Below are positions 1 through 12,735 of a DNA stretch of 64,000 bases, in pieces (position 1 is the stretch's first letter; every line of letters begins with the position of its first letter). The position numbers and the translations under genes are program-made. Origin of the DNA: Theocolax elegans (Eukaryota > Arthropoda > Insecta > Hymenoptera > Cerocephalidae); the NCBI GenBank assembly GCA_026168455.1, contig CM047426.1:1729501-1793500 (forward strand), read 5' to 3'. The notes beneath the pieces were generated by a model. The model saw only the letters and a program-made list of their open reading frames with translations. It ran no database searches and had not been told where the DNA came from.

Positions 1-1849
1 CAATATATAGATCTTGTAAAAAAAGTAAAGGAACTTTTTCCAAAAAAAGGTTTATTTACGTCGTTGGATTTAAGTCGATATACATATATATGCAAAAAAG
101 GTGTCATATTAAATTTGTATCCTTTCTACTTTATCGACGTAAGGCATCAGATATAAAATTAACTTTATTGAAAGACAGCGTTATTAAAGGAAATTATAAG
201 AAATGATTGCTCTTAGTTTATTAATCATCCATCTGTCTGCTATAAATTTTAATCAGAAATATTTATTATTCCTTATACCTAAAAATTTAACGTAAATTTG
301 AACATAACCTCAAAATGTGCGAAAAGATCGTAAATTTTGATAAGGGAATGGTTCTCGAGAATTAATGAATATTTTTATTGGCATGTATGAACGAATTATT
401 ATAAAAAAAAACAAAAATCAATTTAAACAAAAACCAGTTTATCCAACAACTATATTTTATTTGACTTGATGCTTTAATAATAATCAGGCTGAAGTAAGTA
501 CATGTTATTAAGTAAATCTACAAATACAGAAAGAGTAACGCGAGCTTGCGGGGAATAAAGTTAATGTACAGGGCATGAAATATGTTTTTACTCCCTCCGT
601 AAGAGCCAAAATGAACTTTTTAGAAGATCAGGGTGAAATAGTAATTTATGCACCAAAAGACTAAAATAGGCGTTTCCTCCCGTTTTATTATATTTGTGCT
701 TCTGTATAATCAAAAAACTTCAAATCTTAACTAGAAATGTGTTGGTTAATGTTTTTATATAGACAACAACGTGAATGTGAGGACAATAAATGTAAGTGTA
801 ATTCGGAAAAGTTAGTGTCGGGAGTAAAAATTACTTTTACGCCTTAGGAAATAAAATTATATAAGTATATAAAATATAAAATATAATATAAAATTTTATT
901 ATTTATTTAGATTTTTTATTCATATTTTTTATTTATTGTATATAAAATATTATTTTATTTCCTTATTTGAAGTCAATAATGTGGAGTTGTTAGATGATTA
1001 ACATAAAAAATATTATTTTTTCAAAATGATCAGGGGGTGAAAAGTTATATTTTGAAAGGATTTTCAATTGTTTTAACGAATCTATGTAGGTAATTAATTG
1101 CTTAACGTTTCGGATGCAATTTGTCTGCTTCTTCAGGTGTTCAAATTTATTAAAAATTATTTTATTTATTACAAAAGTGGAAAGTTTTATACTAACCCGC
1201 GGGAGTAAAATAGACGTTTATTCCATTGGGAGAATTACTGCAACCTTTACCCGCAGGAATGAACGTCTATTTTACTCCCTTTATCTCTAAATAACTGAGT
1301 AAACAATTGCATCAACGTTATTTTAATATTATTATTTGATTTAAGATGAAGGAGTATTAGATATCAGATGATACAAGGAAACTGATAAATATTTCACGAC
1401 GTTTGCTCTAGCAGAAATTAAGGAATTAGTGAATCGATTTTTGGTTAAAAACTGTTGGTTTTAAACCATTAAAAATTTACAATAAATCCGTAATTAATGA
1501 TCAAAACATGGTTTAAATTACTCTTACAATGATAAACCGGACATTTCACAGTCGATTGATTAATCATCTGTAAAAGACGTTAAACGAATAATTGTATATT
1601 ATAGAAAAAGAAAAACATATTCTTAACAAAAAAAACCTGCTGTTTCGTAATCTGTCGTCAGATTTGTAGAATCTTCCACCAAAAATTAAGTATTAGTCGG
1701 TTAATGCTTGAATTTTAAACATGTTAAAACGATCACATTTAATTATCGATGAAAAAAATTTCAAATCTGAGCTCAAATTCAGAAACAGATACCATTAGAC
1801 TTAAGAATAATAAGAACAAGTTTATCTTATATAATATTTAGCTGGTCTC
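1..1849. other. AT-rich intergenic or intronic DNA
   Basis: No gene is visible. The stretch carries short degenerate copies of a dispersed repeat recognisable by GGGAGTAAAAT-like words near 585-665, 828-845 and 1196-1285. The same words recur at 35.8-36.9 kb. All reading frames are short and interrupted. Confidence 0.5.
1196..1285. repeat. short inverted repeat (GGGAGTAAAAT family)
   Basis: The arm beginning GGGAGTAAAATAGACG at about 1201 is repeated in reverse complement ending ATTTTACTCCC at about 1281, around a loop of roughly 30 bases. Related words occur at 35.8-36.9 kb. It is probably a terminal or solo fragment of a MITE. Confidence 0.55.
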
Positions 1850-2560
1850 GCGTCTTTTTTCACCAAAAGTTGTTGAATCCCAGGACGAAAGATCCACCAC
1901 GACATGTCAAATTATAACTACAAACAAATTCCATTTTTTCCATCGAAAACCGAGATGAAAAAGAAAGAAGACGAAAGAAAGAAAGAAAAAAATAGTAACT
2001 CTAATTTAATTTTCTCGTCGCGCACGTTTTCTTCCTTCGAACATCCCACGGCTGCCCTCGAGAACTCGATCGGCGTGTCGCGCGCGCTTCGTCTCTCGCG
2101 GGGGATCCGCCACCTCTGCTACGATCATTACCTCCTCGGGAATATCGAGAAACGAGAACATGTATATATATATACACATAGATACGTATAGGTTATATTC
2201 ACCAGGGTGCTCGCGAGTTGAAATCGGAAAGAGGGAGGGGAAGGGGATTCCAAGGATTCCGGATGATCCGGATCCGTCTGGTAGTTTTTTCTACTCTCTC
2301 CACACTCCCTCGAAATAAAGCAAGAAAGAGACCGAACGACTTTTCGCGTGCGATCTTCGTGACCGAAAGGGGGAGGGGGGGAATAGTTGGTATGTATGTA
2401 CGTATGTATATATATTCGAGAATGAACGAAGATAGAGATAGAGAGAGAGAGAGGGGTTCTTTTCTCTTTTAGCTAAGAGCTATCCAAATCTTTATGGGTT
2501 CCTCTTCTTCTTCTTCTTCTTCTTCTTACCGTATAAAGCGAGAGGTGTGCACTGTACACG
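1850..2560. other. GC-richer CpG-containing island
   Basis: Base composition changes sharply from AT-rich flanks to a mixed segment with CpG-dense words (CGTGTCGCGCGCGC near 2075-2090), purine-rich runs, and microsatellites (GA near 2430-2452, TTC near 2503-2526). Open frames here are short and of biased composition, so I do not call a gene. It could be a regulatory element or an untranslated exon of an unidentified neighbouring gene. Confidence 0.3.
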
Positions 2561-2822
2561 CGAGAGAAACTTTCGTTTAAATCCAAAAGGAAAGTCTTGA
2601 TTTTTATAGTTCCGCTCATCGATTAGATGGGAATCTCTTTTTTATACACTTTTCTCTTTCTCTTCTTTTTTATTCCTTTCTATTGATAATTATGTATATT
2701 TCTACGGAGAGGATATTGTTGCGATTGGGTGGTGAATTTGAGGCAATGAATTTGCAATGTTTAATGTTACGCGTCGTGGTTCATTTTATAGGACGATCAA
2801 CTGAAGATGGGAGGGTAAACCA

Positions 2823-3592
2823 AAAGTTTCCTAAATTAGCCGCATAGACTGGCTCAGGTGAGATTCGAGCTTGTCCAATACAGATAATGTATAAAAAACT
2901 AAACAATTGGCTATTGGATAGTCAAATCATTAATTGACCGCCATAGTCATTGTTACAATAAACAATTTAATCATAAAAATATTTCGTATTTTCAACGCTA
3001 CAGTTGGAATACGAACAGATTTTACTCGTAAATTTAGTAAAAATGGTTCTTCATGTCACTTTAACAATCGATTTCTAAACAATTGGATTGAATTAGCAAT
3101 ATTTTGTGTCAGACAGTAGATTCGTAGATACGTCAAATATCTCCAAATACATCAAGACATCAGGCATCATGTATCTGCACAGATGGCGCGACTGAGGCGC
3201 ATGATATCTGTTCCGTTTAAAGATATTTGATGAACCTACGAGAGAACTGAACTGACTTGCGTAAAATATTGTTGAAACACTTCCTAAACTACATCAATAT
3301 TGTCTTAGTTTTTAAAGTAAGCGTTTAGACACTTAGAAATTGATCGATTAAATATTGCTAGCATGGCATTCATAGGTGGCAACGTTCCGTATTTCAAATG
3401 TAGCGTTGGAAATACAAAATATTTTTTATACCAGACATAATTAAATTGTTTACGATAACAATAGCTATGACGGTCAATTAATAATTTAAGTTTCAAATAG
3501 CTGATAATTTAGTTTTCTTACATTTTCTGCGGACAGAGACATCTTATCTGCCTGCAGTGCCCCTAGTTTATGTCGCTAATTTAGAAAACTTT
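2823..3592. repeat. fold-back (long inverted repeat) element
   Basis: The left end around 2823-2853 (CTAAATTAGCCGCATAGACT) is matched in reverse complement at 3564-3593. The next block, about 2918-3017, matches 3388-3486 in reverse complement. The inner part (about 3120-3240) is again palindromic. The whole segment can fold on itself, has no coding capacity, and resembles a non-autonomous fold-back MITE of about 770 bp. Confidence 0.6.
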
Positions 3593-3777
3593 AAGTTTAG
3601 CTACTCCTTAAAGAACGTACAAAGTAATTATTTAATAGTAAAAATATCATAAACTAATAAATAAATAAACAAATATTCTCTGCGTGTAATATAAACAATA
3701 AAATAAAAAATAAAAATGAATAACCTTTTTAGAATTAAAATATTTATATTTAAGTTTTATATCTTAAAACATTCTGG

Positions 3778-4166
3778 TTAACGGGATGTCGGACCTAAAT
3801 TACAGGAATCTGCACCTTTCAACCCAAAAATTATATCTAAAATATTGCATTAAAAATCTGAAAAAATTCATACGGACAGCTACAAACATAAGAAAGGGCT
3901 TGACGTTTTGATTTTTTAACGTAAAAGCATTTTTTAAATAATAATTGAGTAATCAATGTTTGGTCGGTAATTATTAGTCCAAAAAAGCATAATCTTTCAA
4001 CCCAAACATCGTGATCAAAATATGGATTTAAAAATCTGGAAAAATTTGGGTATATTATTTAAAACATACCTAAAGGCTTGGCGTTCAGCGTTTTTTAAAA
4101 ACTTTATTCATTTATTTATAAGGAAAAGTACAAAATGACCATTTTCTGGGTCCGACATCCCCTTAA
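3778..4166 (+). mobile_element. TTAA-flanked MITE, complete copy
   Basis: This is a 389-bp element bounded by TTAA at 3778-3781 and 4163-4166. The left end reads TTAACGGGATGTCGGACC and the right end GGTCCGACATCCCCTTAA, so the termini are inverted repeats. Further copies or fragments lie near 19.6, 23.9, 24.7, 30.8, 50.6 and 62.1 kb. A TTAA target duplication is characteristic of the piggyBac superfamily, but no transposase is encoded and the G-rich termini are not the usual CCC ends, so superfamily placement is tentative. Confidence 0.7.
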
Positions 4167-4244
4167 GTTTATAGGACAATCAGCTGTCAGACGTAAAGTA
4201 ACCTAAAATTTTAAATTTCATGGTGACGATTTTTATATCATGTT

Positions 4245-5393
4245 TACCCTGGTAGAAATTTGAGCATACGATGACCATAATGTCTGTCAATTTTATGGTC
4301 GGTGGTCAGAAAATAGAGAAGTTTCTGGTGGAAAACCCCGCTTACACCCGACGGAATTTCACCATAAGTTTACCGTACGCGTATAATGAATGATTTTGAG
4401 GTTAGACATTTAAATAAGTTATACTTAGTTTTGTCTGATTAATTGTTCAAAATAAGAAAAAATGTTATTCTTTTTAAAAATAGCGTTTCACATTTATTTT
4501 ACAATGAAAGATTACAAAAAAGTCATTAAAGTTAAAATTTAAATACTATAATAATTAGTTGTCTAGCATATCTTATATTTACTTCCAAATACATTGCTTG
4601 TAACTAAATAAACAAAATATGAAGGTATTTAAGTATATATGAAACATATATGGATGTAGTAATTAAATCTTAAATTGATCTAAAAAGCACTTTTTTCAAT
4701 TAAAAAAACAACTTTGTCAAATAAATTTTTTTTAATATTTACAGTTTGTTAAAAAAATAGATGAAATAAACCATTTTGTTTAGATAATTTTTCAACGAAA
4801 AATTGTAGAAATAAAGTTTCACAATTGAAAAAAATTTTTTTTCAGAAATCCTGTTCTTGTGTATGAATACCAGAATAAATCATTTGAACTTTATCGAATA
4901 AATTTAAGTGTATGCTCATGTTCAAAGTACAGTTTCCCTAAAAATGAAATTTTGCATGCGAACAACAGTAAAAGTCATTTAAGCTTCATCGATGAACAGC
5001 ATATAAGTAGTAATGAACTGATATTTATGCATACGAACACTAATATAAGAGATTTGAGCTTCATCACTGAATAGCTGCATATGGTAATGAACTGATATTT
5101 TTGCATACGAACTCTAATATAAGAGATTTGAGGATTATCAGCAAATAGTTTCCTTGTTAGTTTAAATAGTTTAATTTTTATTGCTGTAAACGCGTAGAAA
5201 GTCAAATATGCTAAAATTTAGTTTAATGACGAAATATTAAGGCAACCTTTGAGGTTATAAATTTAAAGAGCGTAGTCCGTATTCTGGTCAACCTATGGTC
5301 AAACTCTGGTCTAATCTTCTGACCACCCTGAAATGGTCAATAGATGACGAACCGACCATAACTGATGCTTTATTTTCTAACAGGGATACGTTA
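4245..5393. repeat. possible element with weak terminal inverted repeats
   Basis: TTTACCCTGGTAGAAA-like sequence near 4245-4262 and TTTCTAACAGGGATA near 5377-5391 are roughly inverted. Both are followed inward by related blocks containing TATGGTC and GGTCAGAA. The match is imperfect and may reflect two fragments of one family rather than a single element. Confidence 0.25.
4938..5150. repeat. three-unit tandem repeat, about 74-bp period
   Basis: Units start near 4938, 5011 and 5085. Units 2 and 3 both begin TAATGAACTGATATTT and share TGCATACGAAC and CTAATATAAGAGATTTGAG. Unit 1 is more diverged but retains GCATGCGAAC and AAGCTTCATCGATGAA. Short open frames inside it are incidental. Confidence 0.65.
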
Positions 5394-5865
5394 CCTTACT
5401 TTAACTTGCTTAAGATAAATTTGTCGCAATAATTTATGGCCCGGATTCGGTACCGGAAAATGTTATGTATTTAAATACAGTTTTTCTCGCATTTCTTAGA
5501 TTGAAAGATTTTAAGATTTTTACCAAAATTGCTGTAACGTGTCTAAGAATAGTGCCTAAGAATTGATTTCTAGGAATTTTGTAGGCCACGTTCAATTTCA
5601 CGAAATGGCTTCTCGACGAATTGTACAAATTATGTACATTTATTATATATTAAAATCGGTTTCCTTTGGTTTACTAATTAAGTTACTTAATTTTTGTCAG
5701 TTCATAATGACAACATTTTTTATTATTTGATCGGAGCAGCATAATCTATTTTCTCGCACAAAACTAAATTTAAATTAATTTTCAATTGATTTAATTATGT
5801 TGATTTTTCATACCTAGTTACAACCGGATTAAAGACAGTTTAATAATTTTTTTGAATATTAATTT

Positions 5866-6124
5866 TTATGTCGATCTAAAGGAGGCCAATACAAGGAAAA
5901 ATGATGAATTTTTCCAAAATATTCTGCTTTTGATAAGCGGCGTTTTGTTGGCTTGATACGCCAACCCGTTTAAGCTAATTTATTAAATCACAAGACAATT
6001 TACAAACCATTTAACAAACTGATGAGGTTGGCGTACCAAGAAAACGACGTTTATTAAAAGCAGAATATTTTGAAAAATTTCATCATTTTTCGTTCTGTCA
6101 GTTTCCTTTAGATCGACATAAAAT
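5866..6124. repeat. near-perfect palindromic MITE
   Basis: The left arm runs from TATGTCGATCTAAAGGAGGC through AAAATATTCTGCTTTTGATA, and the right arm is its reverse complement ending TAGATCGACATA at about 6121. Arms are about 85-95 bp. Truncated relatives starting TATGTCGATCTGAAGGAGGC occur at about 46,665 and 49,167. Confidence 0.7.
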
Positions 6125-6689
6125 TTAAAATTGAATAAAAGCACGAAGAGCGTCAACAATTAAAGTACAACTTAATAATTTTTTTATTTTATACATAGGT
6201 TACTTATTTTTTACTAAGATAAATTTGTTAATTGCAACCTATGAAATAGCCACACACAACCTTAAATTTAATAAAAAAAATGTTCTTACAAGAATAATTT
6301 TTATTATTCCTCTTTTCCACAATCCAATAGAAATTACAGCAACCCTTCCAAATAATTAAATTGAAAGAAACACTTAGTCGCATCATTAACGATCCCTCGA
6401 AACGAAAAATGACAACCCGCACCGTAAAATTTGATAAGTGTGTTTCGACAGGATCGAAAAAAAGAAAAATCTTCCCTCCACTGGCGCTGTCAAAAGACAG
6501 AAAAAAAAAGAAACCCGGCGAGTACTCGCGTATCAAAAAAAAAGGAAAAAAATTAATACAAAACCTAGTTGAAAAAAAGGAAGTAAAATGAATTCCCGGA
6601 AGACGAACTAATCCCCGAGTGAAAATTTCGTAGCTGTCGGAAATATTTTAAATAACAAATCGTACCAAAAATTTAATTAAAACAGCGGT

Positions 6690-7150
6690 AAGGATCGTAC
6701 GGAATTTAGCCAGACAGATGAAGCGAACGAGTTTTCCCCGCACACGCACTCACACACACACACACACACACTTTTTTTCCTCTCTCGCTCTTTCTAGCTT
6801 GGGGAAAAGGAGATAACCGAAAGTCTCTTTTTTTTTTTGCAGATTCCGAGCTTCGCCACTTTTTGGTTTTTCCCCACGGCACACTTCTCGCATCCCCCCA
6901 GCTGTCGATTCTACCGCGTGCGGTGTGTGTGTGTGTGTGTGTAAACCAATATCGAAACTGCCACGTGAGAGATACTATATATATATATATATAGATCTCT
7001 CGGAAAAATCGTCATCTCGGTATACCCCTTTTTTCGCACTTTACCGATCATCTGTACAAGCTGTGCTCTCTCCGACTGTTAATGGTTGTATCTTTCGGAG
7101 GCAAGTTATCGCCTATACAGCTCTTTCTCTCTTTGTTTTTTTTTTTTGAG
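6690..7150. other. GC-richer island with CA and TG microsatellites
   Basis: A (CA)n run lies near 6750-6771, a (GT)n run near 6921-6942 and (TA)n near 6976-6994, within a mixed-composition segment containing polypyrimidine tracts. The opposed CA and TG runs could pair in RNA. No coding frame is credible. It resembles the other islands of the left 14 kb. Confidence 0.3.
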
Positions 7151-7589
7151 TAACATTGCTCAATATCTTTTCCTTTTTATCTTAGATTTTCAATCGGTAA
7201 AGTTTACATTGGTTTTATTTGTACTACGTAAGATTAGTATATTTTCATAGAGGGCGCTAGGAATGATTGATTGTGATTCAGGCTATGATCAGTGGGTAAT
7301 TTTCTATCTTTCTTACGTGAATACATTTTTTTTTAATTTACTAAATTTATATTTATATAGTAAATAATTGAACAGGTAATTTTATTCCAATAGGATATTG
7401 TTGTGGGTTTGTAACAAAATTTTTTTATAATTTTCGTATGCAAAGAGCGCCATTGTGAATTGGACTCCAGAGATCACGAGAACAATTAAATACAAAGTTT
7501 GGTTAAAATCCATGGAGAATCACCAAAGTTATTCTAATTGGTTTACGTGCATACATACCGTAACATAACCAAATTCTGATCAGTTAAGG

Positions 7590-7945
7590 AGATGTGAGAC
7601 TTAAAAAATTGAGTTCCTTATTTAGTTTTTAATTATCAATATGGATTGATTTTTTTTAAATAATCTCTCTGTAACGCTCTTCTATTGGGTTTGAATAGTA
7701 CGTATGATTTTTTTCAAAATTTTTTAAATGATCGACATTTCCGTGTAGGAAGGATCAATTTTCACCTAATCGTTATCGACGAAAAGTGATTATTAATTTT
7801 TAACTAATTTAAATCAATTATTTAAAAAAAATCTCTCAGTCAGCTTTTTCTATATACTACTTAAGTGTCACGAATGAATTTTTCCAGATTTTTAGTTCGA
7901 TAACTGCAGAAAATTTTTGCATTTTTAAAAGTAGATCCCTGTAAT
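7590..7945. repeat. dispersed repeat (AATCTCTCTGTAACGC family), copy 1
   Basis: The segment carries internal blocks AATAATCTCTCTGTAACGCT, GGATCAATTTTCACCTAATC, and AGATTTTTAGTTCGATAACT followed by GCAGAAAATTTTTG. It ends AGATCCCTGTAATTTGG. Diverged copies occur at about 16,700-17,010 in the same orientation and 28,535-28,985 inverted. The terminal words resemble those of the TTAA MITE family, suggesting a distant relationship. Confidence 0.5.
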
Positions 7946-8689
7946 TTGGTTAACACATCTTCGTAATGCCAATTCTTCATCACACTTTAGCGCATATAAA
8001 ACTTGACATTACGTTCCATATTATACTGTAATATATGAAATTTCAACTTAATCCATTATAGTATATATTGTTGTCAAAATATTTTAATTTTAAACAATTA
8101 GTTTCGTTATGAATTATACTAAAAAATGATCAACAATTGCATGTTTTGATGCGGTATATATTGTCCATTATCATATTTAATAAAATCAAGTATATTTTAG
8201 GTTATTGGGTTAAGATGACGATCGTCTATCCTTTCAATGGATTAAATTATTTATTGGGATATGATTATAATCCAATAACACTTAATCGATTTATATTTGG
8301 ATTATGTGTTATGATTATGATCTACTGTCACTAAATGAATTAAATTATATTTCGTTTTCTATCGGTAAGATTATGATCCTTTATCGATCAATGAATTAAA
8401 TAATACATTTTCATACTTACCCAAAATAATTCTTTACAAATAGAAAAAGGAAAAGTATCGTTAAAAAGGTAAGGCAAGTATAAAAGCGAAACAATTAATA
8501 CACCATGAGAATTGGTACTATACGCGTAACGAAAAAAAAGAGAAAAAAAAAATAAAAGTTGAAAATATGATCTTTCAGGATTGTTAGAGGGTATAAAATC
8601 CGCAGTTATAGAAATATCCAAAGTAATAATAAGTCGGAAAAGTTTTTTTCAGTAATATAGAGAAACTTTTAATTGGCATAATTTTCAAA

Positions 8690-9480
8690 CCCTACACATT
8701 TTATTTTTCTTCTTTCCCACCTCCTCGTCTTCCCGTGTGTGCATAAAAGTGCCGGAGGGAAAGAGAAATGTAAAAATAATGTCTCTGGATTAATAAACTG
8801 TATATCGCAAAAGATGAGAAAAAAAGGAAGAAGGAAGACGAGTAAAATCCATAGTGAAAATGTTGATCCGCGATGAATCGTTTATCATAATTTTCACGAA
8901 TATTTTCACGTGTATTAGTCGTCGAGATTACCGCGAGAGGTACGTCAAAGCTTTCTCACTTGTAGGGTATTTTGCGGTTCTCACCCACCCGACAAGATTT
9001 GAGAGAAGGATTCGAGTTCGCACCCGTATAATTATTTCGAATACGCGAGCGAGCAAGCGCGACTTGTTTCAATCCTCTGGTGTGTATATATATATATATA
9101 GTGATAGAGAGAGAGAGAGAGTGGAAAAGCCCTTGGCATCTCGCATTTCAATGTAATCCCATGGTTACTACTCTATAGAATGTTTGGACTCTTGCTTCCA
9201 ACTGACTCACTTTGCGTTTTCTCGTATAACTTGGTTTCATCTCCCTCTCTATCCTTTCTCTTTCGCAGTTTGGGGGAAAGGTGCAGTGTATCAAAGTTTT
9301 AATCCACGACGACCGGCTCGCCTTGTCTCGGGAACGACGACGGCTGCTTTCCCATTCTTCCATCCTCTTTCACCTTTGCAATCTCCTTTCATAAAGTGAT
9401 AAACACCCGCGAGTATATACCCACACACAGCGTACATTGGATTAACGTGGATAATTTTTAGTTGACGGATAATTAGGAGA
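8690..9480. other. GC-richer island, no gene resolved
   Basis: This is a mixed-composition, CpG-containing segment with (TA)n near 9085-9101 and (GA)n near 9106-9121. Frames of 70-100 codons exist on both strands but overlap one another and show no recognisable domain, so they are not reported as genes. It may be regulatory or an untranslated exon. Confidence 0.3.
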
Positions 9481-10507
9481 GAGAATGAGAAGAGGTTAGA
9501 TGTGTCACTGATATAATTTTGAATTTATACAGTGCGTTTTAATTATTAATAACGAATATCTCTGGATATATTTTTTGGTTAATTTCATGCGGTCGAATAA
9601 ATTATGTTCATTTCAGTGTTTTCATTATCTTTTGTGGAAATGTTTGAGAGTTTAGAGGGGAAATAAAATATAAGATGATAGTGTAAACAATTTTTCTTTT
9701 TTAATAAATAATTTTATATTTTTGTATTTAAATTTTAAATGCTTATATTTAAGAAACTAGTTTTAGGTTTGGATGTTGAATTACATGTTGAATTCCCTTT
9801 AAATTTTCGATAAAATACTTTTGACATGTTTACAGGGCAATTACAAGCTATTTTTTTTAGACTTTTGGATAAAAAAATCAATTGTGGCATGGTCGCCTTA
9901 TCAATGTTGACTAGTACTTTATAAGATATCGACCTTGAGATTAATTATTTTAACTCGAAAAGATAAATTCTAGAAAAAACCAGGAATTAATGTTACATAC
10001 AATATTGTATAGTAAAAGTTGATAGATTTTAAGATAAATAGGTGTAAAGTCAGCTATTGTTGAATAAAACGTGAATTAACTCACTTTTTGAGGTTAGAAT
10101 AACTTTTAAATGAAATTATTTTTAGCACCTAAAGTTTTTTGTTTCTGTTTTTGGATTACATTTCCAGTCTGTACATAAAATGTGGTGCATTTTTAAATTT
10201 TGATCCAACCAGATGACGTGAAATGGCCCACATAAATATTGTTTGTTACATAAAATAATATTTAGTTAATAAAAATAGTATATTTTTAATATGAAAAATA
10301 CAAACTATTTTATCTTATAGTTATTACTTAAAGATAAAAATAAGAGAAGACAAAATAAAAAATGTATAATTAATAGTTAACTAAAATATTTTTAATGGAT
10401 GCTTATATTTCAAAGATACGCGCGTGACTAAATTAAGAGACACTTGCAGATGATTATAATTTTCTTAAAACAGATTGTTGTTCAATATAAAAGTTACAGT
10501 TACAAAA
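9480..10507. other. AT-rich stretch without visible gene
   Basis: Only short interrupted frames and A/T runs are seen. No repeat with a clear partner inside the window was recognised here. Confidence 0.4.
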
Positions 10508-10721
10508 TTAATTAATATTTTTATCGGTCTTACAGTCAATTATATGGGCAGTCAGATTGCCCCTACTTATAATCACCTATTATACTTATAATTAATGTGA
10601 ATTAAAATATGGGAGGATAGTGAAAGATTATTGTTCTAAATGGTTAAAAGGGTGATTATAAGTAGGGACAATCTGACTGCCCATATAATTGACTGTAAGA
10701 CCGATAAAAATATTAATTAAT
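10508..10721. repeat. palindromic MITE, about 70-bp arms
   Basis: The left arm AATTAATATTTTTATCGGTC..., running to ACTTATAATCACC at about 10,577, is repeated as its reverse complement from about 10,650 to 10,721. The two arms are almost identical, around a loop of about 72 bases. No second copy was noticed in the window. Confidence 0.75.
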
Positions 10722-11289
10722 TTAGTTATACCACAGTCGACATAAGTAATATTTTGTTACAGTTACAACTTATAAAAAAATCGATGAAATATAAAAGAAT
10801 TAAAAAATATATAAAATATTCAAAGGAATATCAATATTTCGAGTTCGAAAAATCGTAGAAAAATTAAATTAATATTGTTTAAAGTAACGATTTTAGACCA
10901 ATTTTATTATCGAATTTAATAATTTAATTTTCAAAAACAATTTTAGGTGTTTGTGCTCTCCAATATTTAAAGATAATATTATTAAAATGCTGCTAATAAT
11001 TACATTTTATTACAAACCAGAAACAAACCTCTATTCAAATATCCCACTAACAAATAGAGTGGAATTCTAAATTAGAATCCAAAAATTACAACCTAGGAAA
11101 ATATATGAAATTGTCTTCTCAACTTTGGCATTTCCTCAATTCTCGTGATATATGTAAACAACGAATTGACGATTCAATAGAAAAAAGGTATATTATAATT
11201 ATTTTATTAATATTTCTTGAAATATTAAGATTACTAATCACTTTTAATCGTAAGATGACTTAAATGAATAAAGATGTTAAATTCCTTTA

Positions 11290-12240
11290 TCCATCGGCAT
11301 ATAGTCCCCCATCCATGCATATAATACAATAGCTCCTCTGTCTCTTCCTCCGGACGGTTGTAAACCCAAAGTGCAATCACATCGAAGCGTCGATGTTCCT
11401 CGAGGCTCATTCATTCATTCAGCATCGAAGATATCCATCTGCCGTCGTCGTCGTCGTCTATATCCTTCTATCGTATTCAGTCGCTTGAGTATATAGACCC
11501 CCTCAGTGGATGCTCCTTCACGAACGATATCCTTCCCCTCCTTCTCCCTTTTCCGTGGGAAAGGCATAAAATATATATAACGACGCGGTCTGGATCTCAT
11601 CTTTGAATTTTTCCGAAGGAAGGGAAAAAAAGGGTAAGAAGAAGAAGAAGAAGATCGAAATGATGAGGTGTCGGCGTCTCTCGAATATATGTAAACGCGT
11701 GTCGCAAACCCGGTTCCTTCCTATCTCTGGATTCGATCTGATTCCGTAATCCATTCCGGGATAGCAAGCAACCAAGTCGCGACAGCCTCTTTGCTGAAAA
11801 CGCACCGAATGAAGGGAAGAAGAGGAAAGAACATCAGTCTCTTACCTTCTGTCTTCTCTTATCCTTCTTCTTCTCATCCTCCTCCTTCCTCTTCTTCTCT
11901 GGTTCTGTCGGCACCAGGAATGCTGGGCTCGATTTCACCCTTCCAATACAAATACTCCCTATTTTCCTCTCCACCTTCTTTTTCTTTTCTTCTTTTTTTT
12001 CCCTTCTCTTACGTTGCTTTGCCTTTTTATCTTGTTCCTATACCCCGAGTCCTCCTCCTTCTTATTCTTTTTTTCGCCGTGTCTACCGAACGCGCTTGCA
12101 CGTTTCTTTAAACGTCGCTTTTCCCATTTTTGTCCTCCTTCTCCTCCCACCGCTCTTCTTTTTCTGACTCTTTTTTTTTCTTCTTCCTCATCTCCGAACT
12201 TTCTCGAGTGTAAATTTTTTGGGTTAGTTTAAATTAACTC
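11290..12240. other. GC-richer, pyrimidine-rich island
   Basis: The stretch begins with mixed sequence containing (GTC)n near 11,440 and (GAA)n near 11,638-11,654. It continues into a strand-asymmetric C/T-rich tract (about 11,840-12,200). Apparent frames are low-complexity Ser/Pro/Phe or Lys/Arg/Glu products of that tract and are not considered real. A role as promoter, enhancer or untranslated exon is possible. Confidence 0.3.
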
Positions 12241-12484
12241 CTGACCCTTTTCTTACTTCTTGTTACGTAAGGAATTTAAAGATATATTGTTATGATTCTA
12301 CGGGGATGGTGTCTTGTTTATTTATTTCGATTCCCTTCTTTTTTTTAGATTAGGAATTTATACTTCAACGAAGTTGAGAACGAAAATTAATGTTGATTTT
12401 TATCGAACAAATAATACTGCTGAAAAATACATGATGACAGGTCAAATTTCGCCAATTTTTGGACATAATATGGAAAAAATAGAT

Positions 12485-12735
12485 TTTTGACTTAGGCGGA
12501 ATTCTTCTTAAATATGTCTCAAGAAGAAAATCTGTTTGCTTCAATGTGATTAATCTATGATCAAACGGATTCTTCTTAAATCGAGCGGAATTTATTTTGT
12601 AAAAAATGAGATATTGCAACTAAAAAAGATCAATATTCTAAAATCAATCAGATTTCTCTTGATTCTAAAAGAATCGCATTGAACCAACCGGATTTTCTTC
12701 TTCAGGTATATTTAACAAGAATTCCAAAAATTATA
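12485..12735. repeat. CACTG-family palindromic MITE, diverged copy
   Basis: The left part GGCGGAATTCTTCTTAAATA... followed by AAGAAAATCTGTTTGCTTCA is mirrored by ATTGAACCAACCGGATTTTC... and AACAAGAATTCC on the right. The same blocks form the better copy at 31,277-31,543 and further copies at 56,105-56,312 and 56,620-56,905. Confidence 0.6.

Noticed and set aside
6010..6050. CTGATGAGG followed by AAGAAAAC, a hammerhead-like core
   Set aside because: GAAA does not directly follow a closing stem II, no pairing stem I or III was found, and the words are part of a palindromic MITE.
11791..12232. Overlapping Ser/Pro/Phe-rich frames and an antisense Lys/Arg/Glu-rich frame
   Set aside because: These are products of a pyrimidine-rich tract, with no recognisable domain or splice structure.
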